Made by a program: the position numbers and the translations under genes. From an uncultured Collinsella sp. (GTDB lineage: Bacteria; Actinomycetota; Coriobacteriia; Coriobacteriales; Coriobacteriaceae): DNA of 64,000 nucleotides. The first letter of the stretch is position 1. Each line of letters opens with the position of its first letter. Below the pieces are notes generated by a model. That model did no database searches and was not told the DNA's origin. It worked only from the letters and a program-made list of their open reading frames with translations. The stretch lies in the NCBI GenBank assembly GCA_937950325.1, contig CALFDJ010000036.1, positions 17,787 through 81,786 of the forward strand. Direction: 5' to 3'. Below are positions 27,341-36,143 of the stretch, piece after piece.

Positions 27341-28407
27341 TGTGGGAAGCCGATGACTCTCAGGACTTGTGGGCGACGCCCGGTAACTCGCCGGCGGCAT
27401 CCATGGCGCACGGCGAGCGCATGGTGGGCTCGGAGCTGACGGCCGAGGATCTCGATGTCGACCGCACTTTGCGCCCTCAGCGCCTGGACGATTACTGCGG
27501 CCAGGAGCACATCAAGCAGAGCCTGCGCGTGTTGATCGAAGCGGCGCAGAGCCGTGGCGAGACGCTCGACCACGTGATCTTCTCGGGTCCTCCGGGCCTG
27601 GGCAAGACCACGCTGGCCACCGTTATCGCCAACGAGCTGGGCGCTCAGATCAAGACCACGAGTGGCCCTGCCATCGCGCGCACGGGCGACCTGGCGGCCA
27701 TCCTTACTAACTTGCAGCCGGGCGATGTGCTGTTTATCGACGAGATCCACCGCCTCAACCGTTCGGTCGAGGAGGTCCTGTACCCCGCGATGGAGGACTT
27801 TGCCCTCGATATCGTGATTGGCAAGGGTCCGGCGGCGCGCTCGATTCGCTTGGATATCCCCAAGTTTACGCTGGTGGCGGCAACGACCCGTTCAGGCATG
27901 TTGACCGGCCCGTTGCGCGACCGCTTTGGCATTTCATATCGCCTGGATTACTACACGATCGAGGAGCTCGCGCAGATTGTGACGCGCTCGGCGACTATCC
28001 TGGGCGTGACGATCGACCATCCCAGTGCACTCGAGATCGGCTCGCGTTCGCGCGGCACGCCACGTCTTGCCAACCGTCTGCTCAAGCGCGTGCGCGATTA
28101 CGCACAGGTGCGCGGCAACGGCCCCATCGAGCTCGATATCTGTCGCCAGGCGCTCGAGTTCTTCGAGATCGACGAGCTCGGTCTGGACTGGATGGATATT
28201 CGCATTTTGGAGACGCTCGCCAAGACGTTCTCCGGTCGCGCCGTGGGACTTACGACCCTTGCCAGCGCGGTGGGCGAGGACCCGGGCACGCTCGAGGATG
28301 TCTATGAGCCCTATTTGCTGCAGTGCGGATTGATGATTCGTACGCCGCAGGGCCGTCAGGCAACCCTCCGCACCTTTGAGCACCTGGGGATTGAACCTAC
28401 CGTTTAG
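27340..28407 (+). CDS. ruvB: Holliday junction branch migration ATPase RuvB
   Basis: This AAA+ motor of 355 residues drives branch migration. Walker A is GPPGLGKTTLA, Walker B is LFIDEIHRLN, sensor 1 lies in VAATTRSG and the arginine finger in GPLRDRFG. The C-terminal winged helix is present (RTPQGRQATLRTFEHLG). The ATG at 27340 overlaps the ruvA stop; a GTG one codon earlier is possible. The N-terminus is about 30 residues longer than the E. coli protein. Confidence 0.96.
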   Translation: MWEADDSQDLWATPGNSPAASMAHGERMVGSELTAEDLDVDRTLRPQRLDDYCGQEHIKQSLRVLIEAAQSRGETLDHVIFSGPPGLGKTTLATVIANELGAQIKTTSGPAIARTGDLAAILTNLQPGDVLFIDEIHRLNRSVEEVLYPAMEDFALDIVIGKGPAARSIRLDIPKFTLVAATTRSGMLTGPLRDRFGISYRLDYYTIEELAQIVTRSATILGVTIDHPSALEIGSRSRGTPRLANRLLKRVRDYAQVRGNGPIELDICRQALEFFEIDELGLDWMDIRILETLAKTFSGRAVGLTTLASAVGEDPGTLEDVYEPYLLQCGLMIRTPQGRQATLRTFEHLGIEPTV

Positions 28408-28551
28408 GGCGTTTTGTTTTGGCGGGCTGTTGGACTATCGCTGGGCATCGGGTAAACATATCGCCGTTCATCGGTTATGGGCGTTTTACTATTGCGCGCC
28501 CGTGCTATGCTGAATTGGTCTTTTTCTCATTCGGTAACGAAAGGACCGCCC

Positions 28552-30219
28552 ATGCCTACTGACATCGAAATCGCACGTTCTGTCACGCCGCTGCCTATTA
28601 CCGAGGTGGCCAAGAACGCCGGCGTCGACGTTAAGCACCTTATTCCGTACGGCTTCGACAAGGCTAAGGTCGACTATTCACTGCTCAACGAGCCGACTGA
28701 TCACCAGGCCAAGCTCGTCCTCGTGACCGCTATCAACCCAACGCCCGCGGGCGAGGGCAAGACCACCACGACCATCGGTCTGGCCGATGGCCTGCGTCGT
28801 CGCGGTATCAAGAGCGCCGTGGCCCTGCGTGAGCCTTCGCTCGGTCCCGTCTTTGGCGTCAAGGGCGGTGCCGCTGGCGGCGGTTGGGCCCAGGTCATTC
28901 CCATGGAGGACATCAACCTGCACTTTACCGGCGACTTCCATGCCATCGGTGCTGCCAACAACCTGCTGGCCGCCATGCTCGATAACCATATCCAGCAGGG
29001 CAATCAGCTCGGTATTGACGTTAAGCGCATCACCTGGAAGCGCGTTGTCGACATGAACGACCGTCAGCTGCGCCATGTTATCGATGGCATTGGCGGTAAG
29101 GCCCAAGGTGTGCCGCGCGAGGACGGCTTCGACATCACCGTTGCCTCCGAGGTCATGGCAATTCTGTGCCTGTCTACGAGCATCAGCGACCTCAAGGAAC
29201 GCTTGGGCGAGATTGTCGTCGGCTATAGCTTTGCCGGCGAGCCCGTCCGTGCCCGCGACCTTAAGGCCCAGGGTGCCATGGCCGCGTTGCTTAAGGACGC
29301 GCTCAAGCCCAACCTGGTGCAAACGCTCGAGGGCACGCCCGCGTTTGTCCACGGCGGTCCCTTCGCCAACATTGCCCACGGCTGCAACTCTATCATGGCC
29401 ACGCGTATGGCGATGCGCTTTGGCGATGTTGCCATTACCGAGGCCGGCTTTGGTGCCGATCTGGGTGCCGAGAAGTTCCTCGACATCAAGTGCCGCATGA
29501 CGGGCGTTCGCCCCAGCGCCGTCGTGGTCGTCGCGACCGCTCGTGCGCTTAAGTACAACGGTGGCGTCGCCAAGGCCGACCTCAACGAGGAGAACCTCGA
29601 GGCACTCAAGGCTGGCATGCCCAACTTGCTGCGTCATGTCGACAACATCCAGAACGTTTATGGTCTGCCCTGCGTGGTCGCCATCAACCGCTTCCCGACG
29701 GACACCGAGGCTGAGCTTGCACTCATCGAGTCCGAGTGCCAGAAGCTCGGCGTCAACGTTAAGCTTTCCGAGGTCTGGGCCAAGGGCGGCGAGGGCGCGC
29801 TCGAGCTGGCCGATGAGGTCATGCGTCTGATTGAGCAGCCGAGCGAGCTCAAGTTTGCCTACGAGGACGGCGCCGATGTTGCCGATGCCCTCGAGGCCGT
29901 CGCCACCAAGGTTTACCGTGCCGACGGCGTCGACTTTACGCCGGCTGCCAAGCGTCAGCTCGCCGAGCTGCGCGAGAACGGCTTTGGCAACCTGCCGGTG
30001 TGCGTCGCCAAGACGCAGTACAGCTTTAGCGACAACGCCAAGGCCCTGGGCGCTCCCGAGAACTTCCGCATCACGGTGCGTGAGCTCAAGGTTTCCGCCG
30101 GTGCCCACTTTGTGGTCGCACTGACCGGCAGTGTTCTGACCATGCCGGGCCTGCCCAAGGTCCCCGCGGCTGAGAACATCGACGTCGACAACGACGGCAA
30201 CATCACCGGCCTGTTCTAA
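28552..30219 (+). CDS. fhs: Formate--tetrahydrofolate ligase
   Basis: This 555-residue enzyme makes 10-formyl-tetrahydrofolate from formate, ATP and tetrahydrofolate. Family motifs include TPAGEGKTTTTIGL (P-loop), REPSLGPVFGVKGGAAGGG, GDFHAIGAANNLLAA and EAGFGADLGAEKF. The length is standard. AAAGGA lies before the ATG. A promoter may include TATGCT at 28506-28511. A strong terminator follows, so it is monocistronic. It supplies one-carbon units together with folD and the cyclodeaminase-like gene at 40 kb. Confidence 0.97.
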   Translation: MPTDIEIARSVTPLPITEVAKNAGVDVKHLIPYGFDKAKVDYSLLNEPTDHQAKLVLVTAINPTPAGEGKTTTTIGLADGLRRRGIKSAVALREPSLGPVFGVKGGAAGGGWAQVIPMEDINLHFTGDFHAIGAANNLLAAMLDNHIQQGNQLGIDVKRITWKRVVDMNDRQLRHVIDGIGGKAQGVPREDGFDITVASEVMAILCLSTSISDLKERLGEIVVGYSFAGEPVRARDLKAQGAMAALLKDALKPNLVQTLEGTPAFVHGGPFANIAHGCNSIMATRMAMRFGDVAITEAGFGADLGAEKFLDIKCRMTGVRPSAVVVVATARALKYNGGVAKADLNEENLEALKAGMPNLLRHVDNIQNVYGLPCVVAINRFPTDTEAELALIESECQKLGVNVKLSEVWAKGGEGALELADEVMRLIEQPSELKFAYEDGADVADALEAVATKVYRADGVDFTPAAKRQLAELRENGFGNLPVCVAKTQYSFSDNAKALGAPENFRITVRELKVSAGAHFVVALTGSVLTMPGLPKVPAAENIDVDNDGNITGLF

Positions 30220-30244
30220 GCTCGCTGCTCATAGCTGCTAGCCC

Positions 30245-30281
30245 GCCCCGCCGTGCCCACAAGGCCCGGCGGGGCTTTTTG
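30245..30281 (+). terminator. Rho-independent terminator after fhs
   Basis: A 9-bp stem GCCCCGCCG/CGGCGGGGC (30245-30253 with 30267-30275) is followed by TTTTTG. Confidence 0.9.
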
Positions 30282-30398
30282 ATCCTTAGGCCCGCGCATG
30301 TCTTGTAGATACCGACGGACTCTGCCCATCATAGGCTTTTGCGCGGGTAGAATGCATGGATAACTTGAGGCTCACGCGCGACGGAAAGGAATCGTTGC

Positions 30399-31388
30399 AT
30401 GGATCAGGACAAGACAACCGTGATGGGCGGCTACGGTTCCGCGCAGGCTGGCGATAGTGCCGATGCGACCCGCGCTGTTCCCAACCCCGGTTATACCGAC
30501 CCCGCCGCGACGCAGCCTTCTGCCGAGCCCACCCGGGTTATGGGCTATGGCGACACGGCGCAGGATTCTTACGCTGCATCTTCGCAAGGCCCCTATGGCA
30601 ACGCAGCTCCGGATCCGTTTGATTACGCGCCGCAGGATTCTTATGCTGCCTCGACGCCGAATTCCTATGACAGCCTGCCGCAGAATCCCATTCCGCAGCC
30701 TCAGCAGACGACGTATATGCCTCGCACGGCGCAGCCTCGCTACGAGTCGCGCGAGCCGTATCGCGAGTACCCCAAGTCGATTCCGCAATATGGCGAGGAC
30801 GAGGAGAGGAAGCCGTCGCGTTCGTCGAGCGTGATCAAGAAGATCCTCATCGTGCTGGCGATCTTCTTTGCCCTCTCGATTGTGTTTGCCATCGTGTCGG
30901 GCATGCTCAACAAGCGAGGGAGTTCAACGGCCGATACCGCTGCCGAGCAAACCGAGTCCGCCTCGTCTAGCACCGTCGATCTGAGCGATATCCCGGGGCA
31001 GTACTGGTCCAACGCCAAGAAGCTCCTCAAGTCGCGCGGCGCCGATCTTTCGAATGCCGTGGTCCTGACTGATGATGGCTCAACGCCCGTCGTCGATTCC
31101 AACTGGGTCGTTACTTCTGCCTACTATAACGACAACGGCAACCTCGAAATTCAACTCACGCACAAGAATGGCTCGGGCAACTCGTCCGACGGCCAAAGCG
31201 GTACCGACAGCTCGAGTTCCAATACGCTGGAGGACTTGAGCAACAAGGCACAGGAGCTTGGGGATAAGGCCCAAGAGCTGGGTGACACGGCTCAGAATCT
31301 CGGCGATACCGCGCAGAGCCTGGGCGATATGGCAACGAACGCCTGGGATGCCCTGCAAAACGGCATCTCGGGCGCGCAGGGAAACTAG
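30399..31388 (+). CDS. Single-pass membrane protein with low-complexity N-terminus and heptad-repeat tail
   Basis: This 329-residue protein is not assigned to a named family. Residues 1-140 are rich in P, Q, Y, A and S and probably disordered, with repeats such as PQDSYAAS. One hydrophobic segment (KKILIVLAIFFALSIVFAIVSGML, about 147-170) would span the membrane. Outside, SDIPGQYWSNAKKLLKSRG and the following 50 residues look like a divergent PASTA-type fold. The C-terminal tail repeats a seven-residue pattern (AQELGDK, AQELGDT, AQNLGDT, AQSLGDM). AAAGGA precedes the ATG and a -10-like TAGAAT is at 30348-30353. An envelope role is inferred only from the layout. Confidence 0.75.
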   Translation: MDQDKTTVMGGYGSAQAGDSADATRAVPNPGYTDPAATQPSAEPTRVMGYGDTAQDSYAASSQGPYGNAAPDPFDYAPQDSYAASTPNSYDSLPQNPIPQPQQTTYMPRTAQPRYESREPYREYPKSIPQYGEDEERKPSRSSSVIKKILIVLAIFFALSIVFAIVSGMLNKRGSSTADTAAEQTESASSSTVDLSDIPGQYWSNAKKLLKSRGADLSNAVVLTDDGSTPVVDSNWVVTSAYYNDNGNLEIQLTHKNGSGNSSDGQSGTDSSSSNTLEDLSNKAQELGDKAQELGDTAQNLGDTAQSLGDMATNAWDALQNGISGAQGN

Positions 31389-31400
31389 CTGTTAAGCGGG

Positions 31401-32582
31401 CTACAACTGCTCGGCCGGACGCTCGGGCGAGCTGAAGCCCGAGTCAAATGTGACGACGCACGAGACATCGGGCCGGCGCTCGTGCACGATGCGCGTGACG
31501 AGCTCCAGCAGCTCCTCGTCGGATATGTCAAAGCCGTCGGGACGCACCAGGTCAAACGAAACGAACCCGTCGTGCTCGTGCAGGTCGTGGATGGAGAGCG
31601 CGGGATCGATCTGCATGACGCCGCGCTTGACCCAGCCGCGCAGGTCGTCGCCGGTGGTGGCGATGGGGTCGCAGTGCAGCGTGATGCCAATACCCATCTG
31701 GCGCTTGATGTCGTGCTCGATGGTGTCCAGGATCTCGTGGTGCTCAAACGCGTCGCCCTCGCCGGGCATCTCTACGTGGGCGCTGGCAAACTGACGGCCG
31801 GGGCCGTAGTCGTGCACCATCAGGTCGTGTGTGCCCAAGACCTGCGGATAGGACATGATCTTGTCGCGGATTGCCTGGACGAGCTTGGGGTCGGGCGCTT
31901 GCCCCAGCAACGGACTGATGGCGTCGCGCACTAGGCCCATGCCGCTGATGCAGATGAAGATGCCCACACCCAGGCCTGCCCAGCCATCGAGGTCAAAGCC
32001 GGTCGTCTGCGAAATAAGCGCCGCCACCAAGACCGAGCCCGAGGTAATGACGTCGTTTTTGGAGTCCTGTGCTGTGGCGATGAGCGTCTCCGAGTCGATG
32101 CGGTCGCCCAGCGTGCGGTTAAACGCGGCCATCCAGAGCTTAACGAGCATGGACAAGACGAGGGCGGCTAAGGAGAGCACCGAATATGCAGTGGGGGAAG
32201 GCTTGATGATCTTAGTGACCGACTCGAGGATCAGATTGATGCCGACGGCGCAAACCAGGACGGCGACGAACAGGCCGGCTAGGTACTCATAGCGACCGTG
32301 GCCATAGGGGTGGCCTTCGTCTGCCGGGCGGCTGGCAAGGCGGAACCCGAGCAGACTCACGATGTTGCTCGAGGCATCGGAGAGGTTGTTGAAAGCATCG
32401 GCGATGAGGGAGACGGAGCCGGCGAGCAGGCCCGCGATGCCCTTGGCCAGGCACAGGGTGATGTTGAGGCCAATGCAGACGAGGCTTGCGGAAAAGCCCG
32501 CGTTGGTGCGGCAAGATGCATCGACCGGCTCGCTCTCGCTGCCGGGAACAAGCGTATGTACCAGCCGATTTACAAATAGCAT
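31401..32582 (-). CDS. Cation diffusion facilitator family transporter
   Basis: This protein of 393 residues exports divalent metal ions across the membrane in exchange for protons. The transmembrane metal sites have the CDF pattern: DAFNNLSD (second helix) and DSKND (fifth helix). About six hydrophobic segments are followed by the cytoplasmic C-terminal domain with HDLMVHDYGPG and an E/H-rich stretch (EHHEILDTIEHDI). The C-terminal domain is extended by about 90 residues compared with minimal CDF proteins. The ATG at 32582, with GAGGAC upstream, is preferred over an upstream open extension. The likely metal (Zn, Fe or Mn) cannot be fixed. It converges on the preceding gene. Confidence 0.9.
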   Translation of the reverse strand: MLFVNRLVHTLVPGSESEPVDASCRTNAGFSASLVCIGLNITLCLAKGIAGLLAGSVSLIADAFNNLSDASSNIVSLLGFRLASRPADEGHPYGHGRYEYLAGLFVAVLVCAVGINLILESVTKIIKPSPTAYSVLSLAALVLSMLVKLWMAAFNRTLGDRIDSETLIATAQDSKNDVITSGSVLVAALISQTTGFDLDGWAGLGVGIFICISGMGLVRDAISPLLGQAPDPKLVQAIRDKIMSYPQVLGTHDLMVHDYGPGRQFASAHVEMPGEGDAFEHHEILDTIEHDIKRQMGIGITLHCDPIATTGDDLRGWVKRGVMQIDPALSIHDLHEHDGFVSFDLVRPDGFDISDEELLELVTRIVHERRPDVSCVVTFDSGFSSPERPAEQL

Positions 32583-32799
32583 GGCGGTCGTCCTCACAAT
32601 CATGTTTAAGGGGATAGTGTAGCTCGCGCGGGGGCGCCGTGCACCGATGCTCAGAAAATGCAGCAATAGTCTGCCGGTGCTAACGAGCGAGCCTTCTCGT
32701 CTGCCTGGCTGGTCCATTTTGGGCCACATGGGTATGGGCATGTGCCTGTTTGCTCGACATACTTAATGTCGACAGCTTTGTGCAAAGGAGGACGTTTCC

Positions 32800-34137
32800 A
32801 TGGACGAGATGTTTGCCATTAAATGTCAAAACTGCGGCGGCCCTATGTACTCGCACCAGGCTAAGCGCAGCTTTGAGTGCGCCTATTGCGGCACGGTGGT
32901 TCCGTGGCAGGCGGACGCCGGAGAGCCCAAGAGCGCTTTGGGTATTCGCCATACGCCGTTGACGGTGATGGATGGACTGCTCAAACTCACGCATGTGTCG
33001 CAACTCGAGCGCCCGGAGGACCCGGACTGGTATTTCTTCAATGCGCACTGGCGCAATCAGTCGGTCCTGGAACATCTGCTGTGGGAGGATCGCGGCACGG
33101 CGCAGGAGTTCCAAGAGGCCACGCATGTGAGCATTCCTTGCCCCTTCTGCGGAGCGTCCTTTGAGGGCGAGTCAACGCAGCGTGTGTTTGAGTGCCCGTC
33201 CTGCGGCAATAAGATCGGCATTGCGGACCTGCTCAAGCCGGGGACGTTTAGCAAGCGCCTGACCATGGGCGTTGGTGCGGAGTATGTGCCCGAGCAGGGT
33301 ATTCCCTGCGAAATCTCGCCGCAGCAGGCACGTGCCAACGCGCTGCAGCTGGTGCGCCAGTATCCGGATGCCTTTGCCGGGCACGACGTGGAAGACGCGA
33401 TCCAAAACGACATGATGCTCTTCTATTTCCCCATGGCGCTGGCGGACTTGCGCATGATGGCGAGCTTCCCGGGCAAGGGCCTGAGCAAGGAGACCTTGGT
33501 GTACTACGAGGTGCTCGACTGGGCATACCCCAGGGCAAACTACCTGGACGTTCGCCTCATGGGCATTTTGGAGCCGTGGGACTTTGCCAAGGTCGGTCCG
33601 TTCGATCCCGCCATGCAGGAAGGCGACTTCCGCGTCGTCTCCGTCGATGCGTCTACCAAGGACCAGGTGGTCATTGATAAGTTGGCGCTCGACGTTGCGG
33701 GCAACGACGCCGAGGCGGTACTGGGGCTCAATAAAAAGAGCATCCGCACCTGGGCGCGCAAGGCCCGCAAGCATAAGGACGGCCTGGTAATGGTGCCGGT
33801 CTACTTTGTCGATCGTCCGGCGACGGACAGCCGCGATGGCGAGCAGGTGCGCATTGCTGTAAATGGCCAGACGGGCCGCGCGGCTGCGGTGGTGTTTAGT
33901 GACAAGCGCGAAACGCATGTGGTGGCGCCGCTCAACCCGAGCCTGCATCTGTCCGGCGAGAGCACCGTGCACGCCATGCCCGTCGAGGTTAAATACGTTA
34001 AATCGCCGTTCCTGTACCAGATCGTGCGCCGCGGAGGCGACGAGCAACCGCGCCAGGTTGCAGCGGTTGCCGAGGGTTCATACCGAGAAGAAAAGCCCAA
34101 ACGCCGCGGTCTGCTGGGTGCGCTATTTGGGAAGTAG
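32800..34137 (+). CDS. Protein with two zinc ribbons, TFIIB-type zinc-ribbon-containing family
   Basis: This 445-residue protein has a CxxC...CxxC zinc ribbon at residues 9-31 (CQNCGG, CAYCG) and another near 113-135 (CPFCGA, CPSCG). The central part (PWYF-like WYFFNAHWRN, and PYFPMALADLR-like FYFPMALADLR) is specific to this group, and the C-terminus has VPVYFVD followed by RIAVNGQTGRAAAV, a pattern seen in bacterial TFIIB-type zinc-ribbon proteins of unknown function. It ends in a basic KRRGLLGALFGK tail. AAAGGAGG lies seven bases before the ATG. No membrane segment is clear. The function is unknown. Confidence 0.7.
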   Translation: MDEMFAIKCQNCGGPMYSHQAKRSFECAYCGTVVPWQADAGEPKSALGIRHTPLTVMDGLLKLTHVSQLERPEDPDWYFFNAHWRNQSVLEHLLWEDRGTAQEFQEATHVSIPCPFCGASFEGESTQRVFECPSCGNKIGIADLLKPGTFSKRLTMGVGAEYVPEQGIPCEISPQQARANALQLVRQYPDAFAGHDVEDAIQNDMMLFYFPMALADLRMMASFPGKGLSKETLVYYEVLDWAYPRANYLDVRLMGILEPWDFAKVGPFDPAMQEGDFRVVSVDASTKDQVVIDKLALDVAGNDAEAVLGLNKKSIRTWARKARKHKDGLVMVPVYFVDRPATDSRDGEQVRIAVNGQTGRAAAVVFSDKRETHVVAPLNPSLHLSGESTVHAMPVEVKYVKSPFLYQIVRRGGDEQPRQVAAVAEGSYREEKPKRRGLLGALFGK

Positions 34138-34245
34138 GGGAGTAGTGCCGGTTGTTGCCGTAAGGTGATGGCCGGGGGTGCGGGGCAGCTCTCAGGAGTG
34201 CGGGCTGCCGTCTGATTGTTTGAGGGTGCCAGATGTAAATAAACA

Positions 34246-34274
34246 GTGGGGCGGCTGCAAAAGAGCCGCCCCAC
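34246..34274. terminator. Hairpin in the convergent intergenic region
   Basis: An 11-bp stem GTGGGGCGGCT/AGCCGCCCCAC (34246-34256 with 34264-34274) is followed on the minus strand by TGTTTATTTA, so it could stop minus-strand transcription. The 424-bp gap at 34138-34561 holds this hairpin, the next one and no convincing gene. Confidence 0.5.
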
Positions 34275-34356
34275 CGGATAAAATCAAGGTGTGCCGCGGA
34301 ACCCGCTCCTCAGTCGGTCAACTTTGGAAGCGCGGACAACGCAGGTGCTATCGTCT

Positions 34357-34384
34357 AAAGGGCCGGCTGCAACCGGCCCTTTTC
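34357..34384 (+). terminator. Rho-independent terminator in the convergent region
   Basis: A 10-bp stem AAAGGGCCGG/CCGGCCCTTT (34357-34366 with 34373-34382) has a 6-base loop and is followed by TC. The minus strand also reads into CCCTTTAG, so it may act both ways. Confidence 0.75.
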
Positions 34385-34561
34385 TGTGGCAACCAATGGA
34401 TCCACATCAGACGAAGGCCGCGTCTTTGCCTGTCGGGTCACGCTCGCCAGCCACGGCTGGAATGTCGTTGCCGGCGTCCATGACCGGTATTGTTTCGTAG
34501 CGTGCGTCGCAACCGCGAGTGCGCCTGCGACGGCTGCGGTGGTTTCGGTCGCAATGTGCTG

Positions 34562-35611
34562 CTACCCTTGCGTTTCGCCATTAGTCGCTTCGTTGATGGC
34601 GCGGTACTCGGCGCTTAGTTCGCGCGCCAGCTCTTCCTTGCTTGGAAGATACGGCAGGTATTTGGCGGCAAACACTTGGTCGTTGTCTTCGGGCAGCGTG
34701 TACTCGACGATCGAATCGCTTTTGTCCGCACAGAGCACGATGCCTATGGGTGGATTGTCGCCTTCGTTCATGAGCTCGCGCGTGTAGTAGTTCACATACA
34801 TTTGCATCTGGCCCAGGTCCTGGTGCGTAAGGTCGTCCGTCTTAAGGTCGATGAGCACGAAGCAGCGCATCAGATAGTTGTAAAAAACAAGGTCAATATA
34901 GAAATGGCGCCCATCAAAGGTGATGCGCTTTTGGCGCGCCTCGAAAGCGAAGCCACGGCCAAGCTCCAGCAGGAACTTCTGAAGATGCGTGATGAGCGCC
35001 TGCTCTAGATCGCTCTCGCGAAACGCAGTATCGTCCGAGAAACCTAAAAACTCCAGTACATATGGGTCGCGGATGATATCCTCGGGGCGACGAGCCGGGG
35101 CGCTCTTTTGGATTTCCTGGGTGACGGCCTCCTTGTCCTTGCTGGCAAGTAGGCGCTCGCGGAACATGGTGTTGATCTGGCGTTCGAGCTGACGCGTGCT
35201 CCAACGAGAATCGGCGCATTCGTTCATGTACCATGTTCGAGCATCAGGGTCGGTTATACGCGATAACCTGCGGTAATGTGTCCAATTCAATTCGGAACGC
35301 AGCGCGTTCCGGATTGGGAACGCAAGATAAAACTGACGCATGTATCTTAAGCTTCTGGCGTTGAAGCCTCTGCCAAAATCCTTAGTCAATCTAACGGCAA
35401 GTTCGTCGATCAGTGCATCGCCATACTTGGCGCGCTCCTCTCCGCCCTGTTCATCAACAATACTCTTGCCGATCTCCCAATATGCCTCAACCATCGCAAA
35501 GTTAACGGCGGTATAGGCCTTGTCGCGAGCGGCGTTGAGAATCGAGGAGACCTGCTTGTAAAAACCTTCGGGCACGATTGCCGATTCTCCACGGTTTACT
35601 AGTTCACCCAT
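34562..35611 (-). CDS. DUF1016 / YhcG-type PD-(D/E)XK nuclease family protein
   Basis: This protein of 349 residues has the YhcG layout: an N-terminal helical DUF1016_N domain (about 15-160, with AYWEIGKSIVDEQ and FGRGFNARSLRYMRQFY) and a C-terminal nuclease domain with FYIDLVFYN and CFVLIDLKTD, which supply the PD-(D/E)XK acidic and lysine residues, then LGQMQMYVNYY. YhcG proteins are scattered by horizontal transfer and are often found near restriction-modification genes; their biological role is unclear, with defence suggested. Here no partner gene is adjacent. The base composition is somewhat more AT-rich than that of its neighbours. A GTG immediately before the ATG is an alternative start. 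Confidence 0.85.
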   Translation of the reverse strand: MGELVNRGESAIVPEGFYKQVSSILNAARDKAYTAVNFAMVEAYWEIGKSIVDEQGGEERAKYGDALIDELAVRLTKDFGRGFNARSLRYMRQFYLAFPIRNALRSELNWTHYRRLSRITDPDARTWYMNECADSRWSTRQLERQINTMFRERLLASKDKEAVTQEIQKSAPARRPEDIIRDPYVLEFLGFSDDTAFRESDLEQALITHLQKFLLELGRGFAFEARQKRITFDGRHFYIDLVFYNYLMRCFVLIDLKTDDLTHQDLGQMQMYVNYYTRELMNEGDNPPIGIVLCADKSDSIVEYTLPEDNDQVFAAKYLPYLPSKEELARELSAEYRAINEATNGETQG

Positions 35612-35779
35612 CACTGTCGCCCCACTTTCCTCTTGTGGAATGCATCTTTAACGCATTTAGTTTAAAGCCTCGCGCGGACACGAATTGCTATGTTGTCTGG
35701 CACCTTCGCATGGGAGCCTTGCGGTGGTTAAAATGTGACCATAGAGGCAGTTTTAGCGAACCCCGCGGGAGTGACGCGT

Positions 35780-36049
35780 ATGGACAACAACACGCTGCTG
35801 TTCCAGGACAAAGGTTCGGGTAGGTTTAAAGACGTTAAGATCTACCCCAACCGTATTGAGGTGCTCAAGAAGGACACTTTCGGCGGCAAGCACACCGAGA
35901 TTGTCTATCTTAAGGACATTACGGGCGTCAATAGAATCAAGGGCCGCGATGTTTTTCTGCGCAATCGACTGTTGACTGCTTGCGTCTTTAGCCTGAGCAG
36001 CCGTGCGAAGGCCCAGGAGTTTGTTAACGCGCTGAACATGGTGATGTAG
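35780..36049 (+). CDS. Small PH-like domain protein
   Basis: This 89-residue protein starts MDNNTLLFQDKGSGRFKDV, preceded by GGGAG at the right distance; the frame is open 15 codons further up but has no ribosome site there. The alternating pattern KIYPNRIEVLKKD...TEIVYLKDITGVNRIKG, followed by a C-terminal helix (SRAKAQEFVNALNMV), resembles a bacterial pleckstrin-homology-like fold. No membrane segment is present. Function unknown. Confidence 0.65.
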   Translation: MDNNTLLFQDKGSGRFKDVKIYPNRIEVLKKDTFGGKHTEIVYLKDITGVNRIKGRDVFLRNRLLTACVFSLSSRAKAQEFVNALNMVM

Positions 36050-36143
36050 CCTATGGCGACGTTTGGGCCAAGGTGAAAATCGGGGCGCAGAACGGTATCC
36101 TGCGCCCCCGATTGAGTCGATGTGTCTAAAAGGGCCGGCTTGC

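Noticed and set aside
34285..34356. Possible tRNA-like sequence
   Set aside because: No T-loop GGTTCRA motif, no acceptor stem pairing and no plausible anticodon arm on either strand.
34386..34787. A 133-codon plus-strand frame starting after the terminator at 34357-34384
   Set aside because: It overlaps the 3' end of the DUF1016 gene, has no ribosome site and no recognisable protein features.
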